Positions 1 to 11,835 are shown, numbered from the stretch's first letter. The stretch: DNA of 40,275 nt from Schoenoplectus triqueter (GCA_964058805.1 CAXKVV010000290.1:1-40275), one strand, 5' to 3'. Notes: generated by a model from the sequence alone, not told the origin. Made by a program: numbers and translations.

Positions 1-460
1 GGGTGTCTCTTGACAAAGTATCGAGAGATGTCAAATGTGTCCCTTATTTTTTTAAAAATGAAAATAAAAACTGTCATACTAACTAAATAGGGTAATTAGT
101 CGTGGAGACAGAAAATGAAGATAGATTAATGGGGATGGTAATAATTATCCTTTAAAAATACCGTAGGGATATGAATTCTTTTTCGAAACACCGTGGAATG
201 GAACACTCGCCTGGACTAGTCGCATTCAGAGAAACAGCTTATTGGTCTTGGAGCTCATATTACTCTTCTAGCCTCGTCGGTCGTCGTGTGGACCATCTAG
301 ACAACTGCCTTCATTAACGGCGCAGAGTTTTTACTCTGTCTGATTTGTTCAGTCACCTCATCCCCCCCAGAAACACGGCTGTTTTTTTCATTTCAACAGT
401 CACTCTTGTTTTATTGGCACTTGGCAGTTGGCACTACTTAATGAAGCGTTTTTTTGGGGT
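1..460. other. intergenic, no gene recognised
   Basis: The part from about 180 to 340 is richer in GC than its surroundings and contains a 39-codon ATG frame at 198-317 on the + strand. It resembles no family I know and may be the flank of a gene lying to the left of the window. No splice structure or promoter element could be assigned. Confidence 0.4.
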
Positions 461-1923
461 AATTTTATATTTTGCCCTTCTTTCAAAAATTTTGAAAGAA
501 AATACTCTCCCTTTCAAATTGTTCAACAAAATGACCTTGTGTACCTTATTTTTTTTCTTTTTCATCTTCATTACTATGCTTTATTTATTTTTTTCATTTA
601 ATTTCTTTCATTTAACATATATTTTCATATGTAAAAGAATTTCATATGATATAGATTTATATTCATGAAAATTTTAAAAATATTATATATTTAAAAATAA
701 TTACAATTTGTCTTTATTTTTATTCTAGTATGTTTGTATTCATTAATTATATATTTTTAAAATAATCCCTAGATCATTGAATATATTTCAAAATAAATAA
801 TAATATTGTTGTTCTAAATATAACAAAGTAATATAAAATAAATGTTCTTCTTTATAAATCTTGCTAAATAAAAACAGATATAAAAATTGCATTTGGAACA
901 TATATTAAATCATTAAGTAAATAAAATAATATATATTAAATGTTAAATTCTTTTTGTTAAATAAAATTTATTTTTTATTTTATCACTCATCATATAGCAT
1001 TAGGCTAGGATGACTCAAATTATATGTATTTTTGAATAAATTTATAATATCATTAAAAATTTCATAAATGAAGATTTTATGAAAATTTGAGTGTATAAAA
1101 GAAAAATAATAAATTAAAAAAATAAACAAGATATATTGTTAATTATTTTATATGAAAAAATATGTGTAAATGAAAGAAACTAAATGAAAAAAATAAATAA
1201 AGCATAATAATGGAGATGAAAGAGAAAAAAATAAATAAAGCATTATAATGGAGATTAAAGAGAAAAAAACTATCCATAAAGGCATTTTATTGAATAATTT
1301 AGAGAAGAGGGCATTTTGTTTTAAAGTTTTTGAAAGAAGAGCAAAACATAAAATTGTCCGTTTGAGTCATCCTAGCCTAATGTTATATGATGAGTGATAA
1401 AATAAAAATAAATTTTATTTAACAAAATGAATTTAACATTTAATGTTTATTATTTTATTTACTTAATGATTTAATATATGTTTCAAATACAATTTTTATA
1501 TCTGTTATTATTTTACAAGATTTATAAAGAAGAATATTTATTTTATATTACTTTGTTATATTTAGAACAACAGTATTATTATTTATTTTGAAATATATTC
1601 AATAATCTAGGGATCATTTTAAAAAAATATAATTAATGAATACACATACTAGAATAAAAACAAACACAAATTATAATTATTTTTAAATACATAATATTTT
1701 TAAAAATTCCATGAATATAAATCTATATCATATGAAAAAAATTTACATATGAAAATGTATATTAAATGAAAGAAACTAAATGAAAAAAATAAATAAAGCA
1801 TAGTAATGGAGATGAAAAAGAAAAAAATAGAAAAATAAGGTAAACAAGGGCATTTTGTTGAACAATTTAGAGGGGAGGATATTTTGTTTCAAAATTTTTT
1901 AAAGAAGGGAAAAATATAAAATT
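461..1923. repeat. large nested inverted repeat (foldback element)
   Basis: The left arm, 461-1019, is matched in reverse complement by the right arm, 1361-1923, with small indels; the spacer is 341 bp. The inner arm ends are the clearest: TTAGGCTAGGATGACTCAAA at 1000-1019 against its reverse complement at 1361-1380. The spacer holds a further partial copy (about 1141-1358) in the same orientation as the outer part of the right arm (about 1715-1923). This shows duplication of a unit whose end carries a motif like GGGCATTTTGTT followed by a stretch ending AAAATTGTCC. A transcript through it would fold into a hairpin of more than 500 bp. The superfamily cannot be assigned because no clear target duplication was found. 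The open frame at 345-668 lies largely in the left arm and is not a gene. Confidence 0.85.
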
Positions 1924-2680
1924 GTTCTTTTGCTCAATTATCCTACTACTTGTACACAACTAACTTAATAGTACTCTTTTCAAAATAGAAAATATGGTCA
2001 TTACACAAAAGCAATTTTTATTTTTTCACCTCACGTACAAGTTGAACTGATATAATTATTAACGACTGTTTTATATTTATTAAACATAATATATAATTAT
2101 TAACCATAAAAGTTTTAATAATCTTTTAACAAATATAAGTTGTAGTACTTTTTAAAGAAATATAAGTTCAATTTAATAAATGTACGAACTTTTACAGTTA
2201 ATAATTATTTATTCATTTAATAAATATATGTTCTATCTAATAAATATATAACTACTATTAATAATTATGCCGGTCGTTTAACTTGTACGCTGCATGTGTG
2301 ATGAAAAAGTTATAAGTGCTTTCAAGGTAAATAAATTTAATTAATAATACGTATTATATTTAACTAATATAATGTTCTATTTAACAAATACTAGAAGAAA
2401 AAAAACCCACCCATTGTGCAAAAACCTCATAATTTTAGAAAAATGCATGTAGCACTATTTTTTTAAATAAATGACATATTTTATTTATATATGATTTATA
2501 TTTAAATCAATTATAAAGACTCTTAAATTTTTAAATAAGATCAATTTATTAATTAATAAAGATAATTTATAAAATATAATATTTTTTGAGTAAGACTATA
2601 CAATGGTTAGTTTTCTATTTTACAATAAAAATTAATAATAATTGATGTTTAATGTATTTGATGTATAATTTTTTTTAAAC
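1924..2680. other. AT-rich spacer
   Basis: Very AT-rich sequence with several short TTAATAA/AATATAT runs and no frame longer than background. Nothing recognisable was found. Confidence 0.5.
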
Positions 2681-3050
2681 CTTCTATTAATGTATGATAA
2701 AAAGTATAGCAAACAAAATAGAGAGGAAAATTTATTTTGGCCAAAATTTGAACCGTTCATCATTGTAGATATTTGATCCTCATTGTTAATTTAAAAAAAA
2801 GGCTGGAAAGTCTGAACATCAATAGACATATATAGTATATATATTTTTTATAATATAGTATAGATAGATCTCCTATTAATGTATGGTAAATGAAAATATA
2901 GCAAATGAAATAAAGAAAAAAATTAGTTTGGCCAAAATCTGAACCGTTCATCCTTGTAAATATTTAATCCTCATCGTTAATTAAAAAAAGGCTAAAAAGA
3001 CTGAATATCAGTGGTTGTGTCATACGCTCTTTATAATATAATAAAGATAC
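2681..3050. repeat. two-copy tandem direct repeat, about 188-bp period
   Basis: Unit 1 (2681-2869) and unit 2 (2870-3050) share the ordered blocks CTATTAATGTATG, GGCCAAAAT.TGAACCGTTCAT and ATCCTCAT.GTTAAT, then an A-tract followed by GGCT, and a TATAATATA tail. The order and spacing are constant and divergence is moderate, so this is an old tandem duplication. It may be two head-to-tail copies of a small element whose ends are lost. It has no coding potential; the 63-codon frame on the - strand lies inside the repeat. Confidence 0.7.
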
Positions 3051-3100
3051 AAACTTTAAATTAAAAAATGAAAAAGCTCAACATCAATGTATACTATATA

Positions 3101-3486
3101 ATTATGCTACGGTTAGTCGCGAAATACAAAACACTTTTGTATTTTACGTCGTATCTCTCATTTTCAAATTCAAAACACCGATCTGACCATTCAAAGTGTT
3201 ATTTATATTAAAATATATTTAAAGAACAAATTTTATATAGTTTTTAGAATTTTTTTCTATTTTTTTAGGATTAGAAAATCATTCTTATTAAAAATCATAA
3301 ACTCAATGCACTTTCATTCTCTAAAAAAATAGAATTTTTTTCTAAAAAATATAAAATTTGGTCTCCAAAAATATTTTAATATGGATTACACTTTGAAATG
3401 GTTGGATTAATATTTTAAATTCGAAAATAAAAAATACGAAACGAAGTTCAAAAGCATTTTATATTTTGCGACTAATCATAGCAGAA
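3101..3486. mobile_element. foldback MITE, family A copy 1
   Basis: The left end reads GCTACGGTTAGTCGCGAAATAC. The right end in reverse complement reads GCTATGATTAGTCGCAAAATA, and complementarity continues inward for most of the element. Just inside the left end is a small hairpin, AAATACAAAA-CAC-TTTTGTATTT. The right end abuts a CT tract and a (TA)n microsatellite. A second copy lies at 22881-23271. It has no coding capacity. Confidence 0.8.
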
Positions 3487-3492
3487 CTCTCT

Positions 3493-3495
<3 letters not shown>

Positions 3496-3527
<32 letters not shown>
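3496..3527. repeat. (TA)n microsatellite
   Basis: About 16 TA dinucleotides immediately follow MITE A copy 1. Similar tracts border most of the other foldback MITEs in the window. Confidence 0.95.
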
Positions 3528-3528
<1 letters not shown>

Positions 3529-3792
3529 TTAGATAATATCCGCCGCTCCATAGATTATAATAAATCTCACATCTCTCCGAAGTAACGCATATTTAAATCC
3601 CAAAAGCAACGTATGAAAAATAATATATACCAAAATTTATAAGAGCTCTATTATATATATAAAAAAATATCCGCCGCTAATATAATAATGAGGCGTTCTT
3701 TAATGAATCAGTTTTAGATACCGTTAGTTTGTTAAGCATTCCCTCATCCACCTCTGACGTCCGACAGTGTTAGAAAATGAACGATCCATAGT

Positions 3793-4167
3793 TAGGGTCG
3801 GATGCAGGATTTTGATCAGGGGGGTCAATAATCGGATTCAGTAGCTTACCAGATTTAAATTCATTAATTAATCGGGTACTAAATAAAAATATTAAAATAA
3901 TATCTTTATATATTAAAAATAATAAAAAATAAAAGTTAAAATAATAAATAATCATAGCAATAAAGAAAATTTTCTTCTACAAGACTTTATATTTTAAAAA
4001 ATTTACATAATTTTTTCATTATCTGTGATATTAAATATTTTTTCTCAATGAAAAATAATCAGATAATCCAGAGGGGTCAGATTAACAAAATATTAATTTA
4101 AAAATATTATTTTTCAAAATTCAGGAGGGTCAACTGACCCCCCTGGCCATATCTATATCCGCCCCTG
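3793..4167. mobile_element. hAT-type MITE, family D copy 1 (375 bp)
   Basis: Flanked by a perfect 8-bp target duplication, TCCATAGT (3785-3792 and 4168-4175). The termini are TAGGGTCGGATGCAG at the left and, in reverse complement, CAGGGGCGGATATAG at the right. An 8-bp duplication with CAGGGGCGGA-like termini is typical of the hAT superfamily (established knowledge). The interior is AT-rich and non-coding. A second copy in the opposite orientation, with its own 8-bp duplication, lies at 12810-13226. The weak frame at 3770-3955 on the - strand is in this element and is not a gene. Confidence 0.88.
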
Positions 4168-4175
4168 TCCATAGT

Positions 4176-5249
4176 TATTCTAATCAATTACAGAACTAAC
4201 CTATAATAATTATATCAATTATTCTACGTGAAAATGAAAAAGCCAAGTATTTTATTTTGAGTGGAACTCCTCTAGCGCTCTTTTTGGAAATCTGTCCGCG
4301 ATATCGTTCATCTCCTCGTTTCACCACCTACCAATTTAAAAACCGCAAGAGGGATGTAGCGAGTGTGTCGGTGCCGAACTAGAAGGGAAAGGAAAGGAAA
4401 TTATCTAAGAAAATATAAACCTGTAAAACTCCCTCCCGGTTAAAAATAGCACTGTAAAAATTTTGCAAAAGAAGTCTCCATGTTCTTCTTTTCAATTGCG
4501 CGTGAAATAAAACGAGGAAAACTGAAAAGAGATATCCCGCCAATGAATTTAAAAAGGAGGAAAAATTCCAACTCAGCAGTAAATCCATTGCTTTTGTTTG
4601 CATTCCTTCTCTTTCATTTCCATCGCATTTCCAGCTGTTCTCTCTATTACCCACCTGCAGTAGTCGTGGGCATTCCATTATTATTATTATTATACTTAAT
4701 TTTATAAAAATTCCACCGAAAAAAGGAAAACGCGAAGCCAAAGGGATAATAAATGGGTTACCTTTCCTTCTCCTTCCTCTCTCTAAACCAAATATTTTAA
4801 TTTTTAAAGAGTAATTTCTTTCTTATTTCCCCTTTGCCCTTGGTAGATCGCTAGACGTGTTCAGCTGTTCGCCTTCTCTCCAATTGTCGTGTGTGGCATC
4901 CCTAATTATTCCCTTATTATTCCAGCCCCACTCGCTCCCTCTCTTCACACGGAAACACAGATACAGTCACACAGTCACACAGATACAGTGGAGGAGGAAC
5001 AATAAAAAAATAAGAAGAAGAAGAAACCCACACACACAGCGACAGCGCCTACACAGAGAATAGAGAGGGAGAGGGAGGCATAAGATACACTGCTCAATTC
5101 CCTTTCGAGTTCATGCATTGCCCCATCTTAAATCCCACAACTCGATCCTACTACGCCTAAATTTAGAAAAGAAAGGGCGGGTTCTTGCGCCTCCAGACAA
5201 AAACAACATAAAAGAAGATCTCGATTTTTTTTCTCCTTTTGTTCTTCGA
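4176..5249 (+). promoter_or_regulatory. CSLC upstream region: promoter and 5' leader
   Basis: This is the stretch between MITE D1 and the CSLC start codon. A TATAAAAA motif at 4703-4710 is a plausible TATA box. The following 500 bases include CT-rich blocks (about 4760-4960) and short CACAGATACAGT repeats (about 4955-4990), both usual for plant leaders. Because no transcription start can be read from sequence, the TATA assignment and the leader length are inference. The overlapping frames on both strands here (4379-4741, 4480-4707, 4857-5063) look like by-products of local composition. Confidence 0.4.
5113..5160 (+). other. upstream ORF in the CSLC leader (15 codons)
   Basis: An ATG at 5113 opens a 15-codon frame that stops at TAA 5158-5160, 89 bases before the main start. 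It would reduce scanning to the main ATG only if transcription starts upstream of 5113, which is likely but unproven. The peptide resembles nothing I know. Confidence 0.4.
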
Positions 5250-8200
5250 ATGGCGCCACTTTTCAGCTGGTGGCAGAGAGACGCGCACCGGGGCACGCCG
5301 GTGATTGTCAAAATGGAGAACCCAAACTGGTCGATTGCCGAGATTGAGGGAGAAGAGGAGGAAGAGCTCGTGGCTCGTGATGGCTCCCTGTCATCCCGGG
5401 CCCGCAAGAAGAATGCCAAACAAATTACCTGGGTCTTGCTTCTAAAGGCGCATCGAGCTGCCGGCTGTCTCACTGGGCTTGCTTCAGCAATGGTTGCGCT
5501 CGGCTCGGCTGTGAAGCTACGGGTAAGGTCGGGTCGAACTGATGCTGACCCGGCATCAGTCCCACCGGGCGAGAACCCGGTTGTGAGAATCCGCTTCTAT
5601 GCCTGCATAAAGGCGTTCCTTGTTCTGTCAATGGTGTTGCTCTTCTTTGAGGTGGCAGCGTACTTTGATTTGTGGAGGCTCGGGATTGGGGATGTTCATG
5701 TTCTCCTGGACCAGGTCCATGAAGGGTGGCTGTGGCTAAGAGCTGAGTACATTGCGCCTCCTCTGCAATTCCTGTCTGACGCTTGTACGGTCATGTTCTT
5801 GATCCAGACGTTGGACCGGGTGTTGCTGTGTCTCGGGTGCCTTTGGATCAAATTGAAGAAAATTAAGCCCATAGCAAAGGCATTAGAGAAGGATCCCGAA
5901 TCGGGCGCAGATTTCCCCATGGTTCTGGTCCAGATTCCCATGTGCAATGAACGAGAGGTGAACTTGAAAATTCCAATTTAGATTATGTTTGTTCAATTTT
6001 GACTCCAAAGTAAAGTTGCAGATTTGCAAGGTCAATTTTTTATTTTTTGGGTTAGAAGTTTCTGCAAGAAAATTGAGGTTGCAATTAAGCGTTGAGCAGA
6101 GAAGGATAAATAAAAATGGTCAACTTCTTTTGACTTGTTAATTTTGAATTTTCAAACCATCTAAATTGCATAACTCACAAAATTAGAACAAAGAAAACAA
6201 ATCGTCAAAAATTCATCGCTGATTAGTCAATTCTGATAGTGCAAGTTACCAACTGACAATTTAAACACTTATAGCGAAACTAATTGTGGCTTTTTTGTTT
6301 TTATGTAATTTAGGTTTATCAGCAATCTATTGCAGCCTGTTGTAATTTGGACTGGCCGAAGTCAAATTTTCTGGTGCAAGTCCTGGATGACTCAGACGAC
6401 CCCACTACTCAAACATTGATAAGGGAAGAGGTGGAGAGGTGGCAGAAGAACGGGGCCCGCATAGTGTACCGCCATCGTGTCATTCGTGAGGGTTACAAAG
6501 CAGGCAATTTGAAATCTGCTATGAGTTGCAGCTATGTCCAGGATTATGAGTTTGTCGCCATATTTGATGCTGACTTTCAACCAATGCCCGATTTTCTCAA
6601 GCGTACTGTGCCCCATTTCAAGGTGAATATACTGCAAATGGGTTACTAATTTTTTGATATATTTTAGCTTTGTCTGGGAAACAAGTCTGGTTGTAGCAGC
6701 CATTTAGAGAAAATGAGAAATGTGGCTAAATCTAGTATATATTTTGTGTTAAATACTTTCCATAATAGCTGCCTGCCTAATTCCAATTATTAGGCCAGTA
6801 ACATTAGTTATACAGCCAAATGTGTGTTTTTGTGTTTGCTGTTAATTTTTCCTTCTTATGAACAAATATTCCAAAAATGAGAGCTTTTGTTCCAACTTCA
6901 GCAATGAAGTTTTGATGAGATAGTTATTGTAGGCATCCTGTGGATGCAATTGTGCAATTGCACATTATATTAACTACAGCATACTAAATTTAAACTAAAA
7001 TTTTAATTTGATTTTGAAGGGAAATGATGAGGTTGGGTTGGTGCAAGCAAGGTGGTCATTTGTGAACAGGGATGAAAACCTCCTTACAAGATTACAAAAC
7101 ATAAACTTGTGCTTCCACTTTGAGGTGGAGCAACAAGTCAATGGCATTTTTATTAATTTCTTTGGATTTAATGGCACGGCTGGGGTGTGGCGAAGAAAGG
7201 CACTAGAGGAATCTGGTGGGTGGATGGAGAGAACAACTGTAGAGGATATGGATATTGCCGTCAGGGCACACCTCAATGGGTGGAAGTTTGTTTTTCTAAA
7301 TGATGTAGAGGTACATATTGTGAAATATTTGATTTTATGTTTTGTCAAATTATTTTTAGACCATATAGACAGAAGTACCAGATCAACAATTATGATCATC
7401 ATAATTATGCAACCGAACAATGTCTGTTGTAAGAGTAATTTCATTATCTTTTAGAAAGAACAAGACAAAATTTCTTCTTCATATTCTGGTTTCAGACAGT
7501 ATTTGGTAGGCTGTATTTTGTTTCTATTGCAAAATATTTTGTGAACTTACTATTTTTTTTATCTATTACAGTGTCAATGTGAATTGCCAGAGTCATATGA
7601 GGCATATAGGAAGCAACAGCATAGGTGGCATTCAGGGCCAATGCAGCTGTTTAGGCTATGCTTACCTGACATTATCAAGTCAAAGGTATATACAATTCAT
7701 CATGCATTTCTCATTTCTTCAAATAACTTTTTGCTTAGTAATAAATAACTCCTTGCTATCTTACTGTGGGAATATTTTAGGTAACATTTAAAAAATCAGT
7801 AATGGCAGACAACAATGATTAGTAAGTACATGAGACTCAGTCGAGAATTATTCTCTGTATAGTTTGCAAGTCAATGATAACCTTAAGCTTCCAGTAAAGA
7901 TACCCTCTGTATAATTATAATTATGCCCTTTTAGCTTTGTTATTCCCTCATCCATGCCTATGATGGCACAGCATATTATCATAATTTTTATTCTTGTATT
8001 CAATTATCCTAAAAAGTTGTATTATTTTGACATCATAATATCATGTGTTACCAATTAAAATTTAAGATCAACCTTTTTTTTATGTTCTCATGCTGTGTCA
8101 TTGCCATTACTCATAATAAGCCCACAAAGTAACTTCAATAATTAACAGAGCAGTATATCAAACATGAAACTGCTACATTGTCATACAGAATCTTAAAGAA

Positions 8201-8851
8201 ATTGTCTTTTTCTTAATGCAGATAACAATATGGAAGAAGACAAACTTGATATTCCTCTTCTTCCTGCTGCGGAAGTTGATTCTTCCCTTCTACTCATTCA
8301 CACTTTTCTGCATCATCCTCCCGATGACGATGTTTGTGCCCGAGGCAGAGCTTCCTGCCTGGGTTGTCTGTTATGTTCCAGCCTTCACGTCCTTACTTAA
8401 TGTCCTTCCTGCCCCAGGCTCCTTCCCCTTTATCATCCCCTATCTCCTCTTTGAAAACACTATGTCGGTCACAAAATTCAATGCCATGATTTCAGGCCTC
8501 TTCCAGCTCCCCTCTGCTCATGAGTGGGTTGTCACCAAGAAATCGGGCCGCTCTTCCGAGGGCGACTTGGTCTCATTTGCACTGTCAAACAAAGATGATA
8601 CATTGGGTGCGAGGGTTGGTGGTTCGGTACCCAATTTGAATGAGTTGGTGAAAGAGGAGAAGAAAACAAATAAGAAGAACAAGAAACACAACAGGATATA
8701 TAGCAAGGAGCTTGCTCTGGCATTTTTGCTACTGACAGCGGCAGCAAGGAGCTTGTTGTCCAAGCAAGGGATCCATTTCTACTTCTTGCTCTTTCAGGGG
8801 ATATCATTTTTGCTCGTGGGCCTTGATTTGATAGGTGAGCAGGTATCATGA
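5250..8851 (+). CDS. CSLC12: xyloglucan glucan synthase, cellulose synthase-like C (CSLC12/CSLC4-like)
   Basis: Golgi membrane glycosyltransferase of family GT2 that polymerises the beta-1,4-glucan backbone of xyloglucan from UDP-glucose. Exons: 5250-5957, 6314-6622, 7020-7310, 7572-7685, 8222-8851. All introns are GT-AG and phase 0; the protein has 683 residues, the usual family length (about 670-700). The start is set by the family N-terminus (MAP.FSWW, then [13 protein letters not shown]). Catalytic motifs: DDSDD 261-265, DAD 321-323, TVEDMD 412-417 (the TED aspartate) and QQHRW 451-455 (Q..RW). Predicted membrane segments are about 118-140 and 174-200 before the catalytic loop, then 483-512, 520-545, 639-654 and 657-677. 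A lysine-rich variable stretch ([14 protein letters not shown]) precedes the last two. The region around [12 protein letters not shown] (64-75) is a CSLC signature. No frame break or missing key residue is seen, so the gene should be functional. Exon 1 is clearly GC-richer than the later exons. Assignment to CSLC12 rather than CSLC4 rests on remembered similarity and is less certain than the subfamily. Confidence 0.95.
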
Positions 8852-10214
8852 GAATCAAGCCACCAGAAATATATTCACTTTTAAGTAGGATGCATTATGT
8901 GGGAGAGATGGAGGGACACCCATGGTGTAGTTTATCGTCCCCGACATGAGATATGTAAGTTAAGAAGGAAAAGGAAAAGGGAAGGGGAGGAATAGATGGC
9001 AATTGAGTTTTTACTCCTTTAAGGGAGGTGTAGATAGATCTTGTTTTTTTAGTGGTATGTGCGGTGACTCTTAACATCACCGGCTGGCCCGCCCGATTCT
9101 TTTGTTGTAAGAAATTATTGGTATCAGTTCAGATGCGTAATTTGTTCCCTCTTTATTCCGCTTCACTTACAGTTGAAAAGAAATCTGTTCATCTTCTGGT
9201 TGTATTTGGTTGTAGGAGTTTATATTAATAGAGACATTTTTAAGTCTAGTTACAACAGGATTTCATATCGACCGGTGAAATTATTTTTCCCAATTTCCCT
9301 TCTTTCTAAATTCTAATCATTCAGATCCATTCTCACTTGTAATTATAATCCTAAGTTGTCTTGCGTTGTGTTTCTTGATTAATTTTTCTTATATATAATT
9401 CAACTTTATGTTTGGCAGTGTAAGCAATATTATTACAAATTTAGTTGGTCAATTGCTTTCCAATGTCTGCTTTTGAATATTATAACACGTTTTGTAATGT
9501 TGTGAGCATTATAAAACGTTTTGTGAGATGTAGGTCAAGCATCAACATCTCATGTATCTAGTTTTGGTAGAGTAGGTTAATATATTAATTGTGATCATGC
9601 ATGTGTCAGTAATGTTTTTAACGCTCCAAGGGTAATATATCTCCTATTAATAGCTGAGTTATATGAGAAGTGTTTCAATTTGAACGGGTAGTAATTTTTT
9701 TCTTTACTAATTTAGGAACAAAGTTGAGAATCATGCATAGAACAAACAGTTCATACAGAATCATGGGTAGAACAGCTAGTTCATACATTATTTTTTTACG
9801 CAAGTTGTATATTTAAAATTGAATGTAACCAGTGTTTGGTCTTAACAAAAACAAAATTATCTTTACAGAAATCGTATACTTGAAACCCGATTGAGAAATG
9901 AATATTTAAGGTTGCGTGGTATAAAAAATAATTCAGCGTTTAGTTTCGAGAATGTTTGAGACTTCATCAATTTATCATCTCGAGTAACTCATTATATCTT
10001 GTTGTATTCTGACTGTAGTGAAAGCATTCAAATTAAAACGATGACTCAAGTACTAACACAGAATAAATGGGAGCTTATATGAGGAAATAAAATTTGTTAT
10101 TAACAATATAACCTTAGTACTGGACAATTCTACCCTCGATTATATCATTGGACATCAAGCACTATATATTTGGAACTTCTACCATAACAAGGCCTTGTTC
10201 GGTTCCTCCGCACT
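8852..10214 (+). other. CSLC 3' UTR and intergenic spacer
   Basis: The 3' untranslated region follows the TGA at 8849-8851. Composition drops to the AT-rich background by about 9200, so the transcript probably ends between about 9100 and 9450. No single poly(A) signal stands out. The rest to 10214 is unique-looking AT-rich DNA with no gene, RNA or repeat that I can support. Confidence 0.45.
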
Positions 10215-10626
10215 AGGGGTGTCAATGGGTCGGGTCAGGTTTGGATTGACTCATATTATTTTATTATTTATTTGATTCGATCTGAATTTTAAATTCGGAT
10301 CAATATTTTTTGGTCCATATCTGATCCGATCAGGTCATGGGTCGATCCGACCCATGTAAAATAATTTTAAGCAATTAAGTATTGATTATTTTATCATTAA
10401 TCTTAATTAGTGTATATTTAAGTTTTAATTAGTACTAAATTATAAATTACTTCAAAAAACATAATTAATCGGGTCGAATCAGGTTGATCCGAACCCGACC
10501 CAACCCGATTCAGGTCAAAAAATTAAACTCCTACCCGATCTATTTATCTTCGAATCATATCGGGTCGACTCAGGTTCAGATCAGATCGAATTAATCTGTC
10601 GGATTGGATTAATAATTAACACCCCT
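10215..10626. mobile_element. TIR element, family G copy 1 (412 bp)
   Basis: The ends are AGGGGTGTCAATGGG at the left and, in reverse complement, AGGGGTGTTAATTAT at the right. The inner flanks are rich in GGGTCGGGT/GATCCGAC motifs and their complements, around an AT core (AATTAAG repeats). A second copy in the opposite orientation is at 35174-35567. The flanks share only ACT, so I cannot assign a superfamily from a target duplication. It is non-coding. Confidence 0.75.
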
Positions 10627-11459
10627 ACTCCACTCTAAATTCATTGTTTACGTGAAAAAAAAAACAAAAAAAATCAAAAAATTCATTGTTTCGTTAATGA
10701 CACCACCCCCAAACAAATGTGCGAGTCAAATAACCAGCTTTGTAAGGAAAGCAAAGGGTGTTCAAATAATCAATCAGACGCACAGCTCATAACAGGCCAT
10801 ATTGCCATACCATGAGCCATGTATGACATAATTATCCTATCCTTGCTGGTCCAGATAATTAGCTGATTTAGTTCCATGTTGTGTGGGTCCACAATATGGA
10901 GAGTATAAATAATACCCTATTTAAAAATGGGGAAATATTTGATCGATTCATGTTGATAACACATTTGATTAATTAATATTTACTGAAATATCAGGAGTTG
11001 AATATTGAAGTATAACACATTATTTTTCTAACAAGCTTTGCTTGAGCTTTACAAAAATCATTAATAAATATTCCTGAAATGGCTTCTACGCCCTATATTT
11101 TTTTCCCCTTTTCCAAAATGGTGAGCTGTGATTAAACGTGGAGAGTAAAATAAATAGCCAATTCCTAAATGTTAATAAAATTTTGTATTCTGCCAATACA
11201 GAAATCCCCAGATAAAAGATCGGACAACCTCTGATCTCTCTCCTCTTTGCAGCCAGCTGTACCATATTTACTGAGCACAGATTCCTCTTTGGATAAAATA
11301 AATTCTACATTGTATGGTGATACCCTGTCTTGGGTCAATACAGTACGGATTTGCTTCTTTTTAATTTCAATTCCTTCCACAAAATGAGCCATTTTTAGTA
11401 CTAACACCAAGTCGCTGCACAAAATGCTGCAACCAACATGTAACAGAAATATATATATA
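10627..11459. other. spacer, no gene recognised
   Basis: A - strand frame runs through 11165-11509, but its first part lies in the neighbouring MITE. The remaining 70 or so codons match no family I recognise and show no splice signals. A remnant of a gene end cannot be excluded. Confidence 0.35.
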
Positions 11460-11831
11460 TGAGTGCTTAAGCTCACGGAGGCCTTCCGTGAGCTTAACTC
11501 AAAAAACATATCAAATCATCTCGAAATTTTAATTTATCATTCTCATTAAATTTTTTATATAAAAATCTTATGGGATGCAAAAATTTAGAGTGTTTTGAGG
11601 TTTTTAAGTTACCGTTTTTAATTTTTGAAAATGAAGTTCAAATATTGAATATATTATTATTATTATTAGAGCTGATTTTCAAAAATTAAAAACCACAACT
11701 TAAAAAGCTCAAAACACTCCAAATTTTTTGCATCCCATGAGATTTTCATATAAAGAATTTAATGAGAATGATAAATTAAAATTTCGAAATGATTTGATAT
11801 ATTTTTTGAGTTAAGCTCACGGTATCTCTAT

Positions 11832-11835
<4 letters not shown>
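11460..11835. mobile_element. foldback MITE, family C copy 1
   Basis: Nearly the whole element is an inverted repeat: TCAAATCAT, TTATCATTCTCATTAAAT, ATCTTATGGGATGCAAAAA and GTTTTGAG.TTTTTAAGTT on the left recur in reverse complement on the right. A 20-nt hairpin, CTCACGGAGG-CCTTCCGTGAG, sits just inside the left end but is missing from the right end of this copy, where only CTCACGGTATCTC remains. The outermost left bases are also lost. It abuts CT and TA tracts. The full-length sister copy is at 13396-13808. Confidence 0.85.

Noticed and set aside
198..317. 39-codon ATG frame on the + strand
   Set aside because: Short, no similarity, and located in a possible gene flank; not enough for a gene call.
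345..668. 107-codon frame on the + strand
   Set aside because: It lies mainly in the left arm of the large inverted repeat, is dominated by Phe/Leu/Ile from T-rich DNA, and has no family resemblance.
3770..3955. 61-codon frame on the - strand
   Set aside because: It crosses the end and target duplication of a hAT-type MITE; similar chance frames occur in the sister copy.
5118..5249. an in-frame N-terminal extension of CSLC by 44 codons
   Set aside because: The frame is open upstream but only from a non-ATG codon. The family N-terminus (MAP.FSWW) begins at the ATG 5250.
8518..8858. two frames on the - strand opposite the last CSLC exon
   Set aside because: Shadows of the CSLC coding frame, with no independent start context or similarity.
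11165..11509. 114-codon frame on the - strand
   Set aside because: Its N-terminal third is inside MITE C copy 1; the rest is unrecognised and lacks splice or start support.
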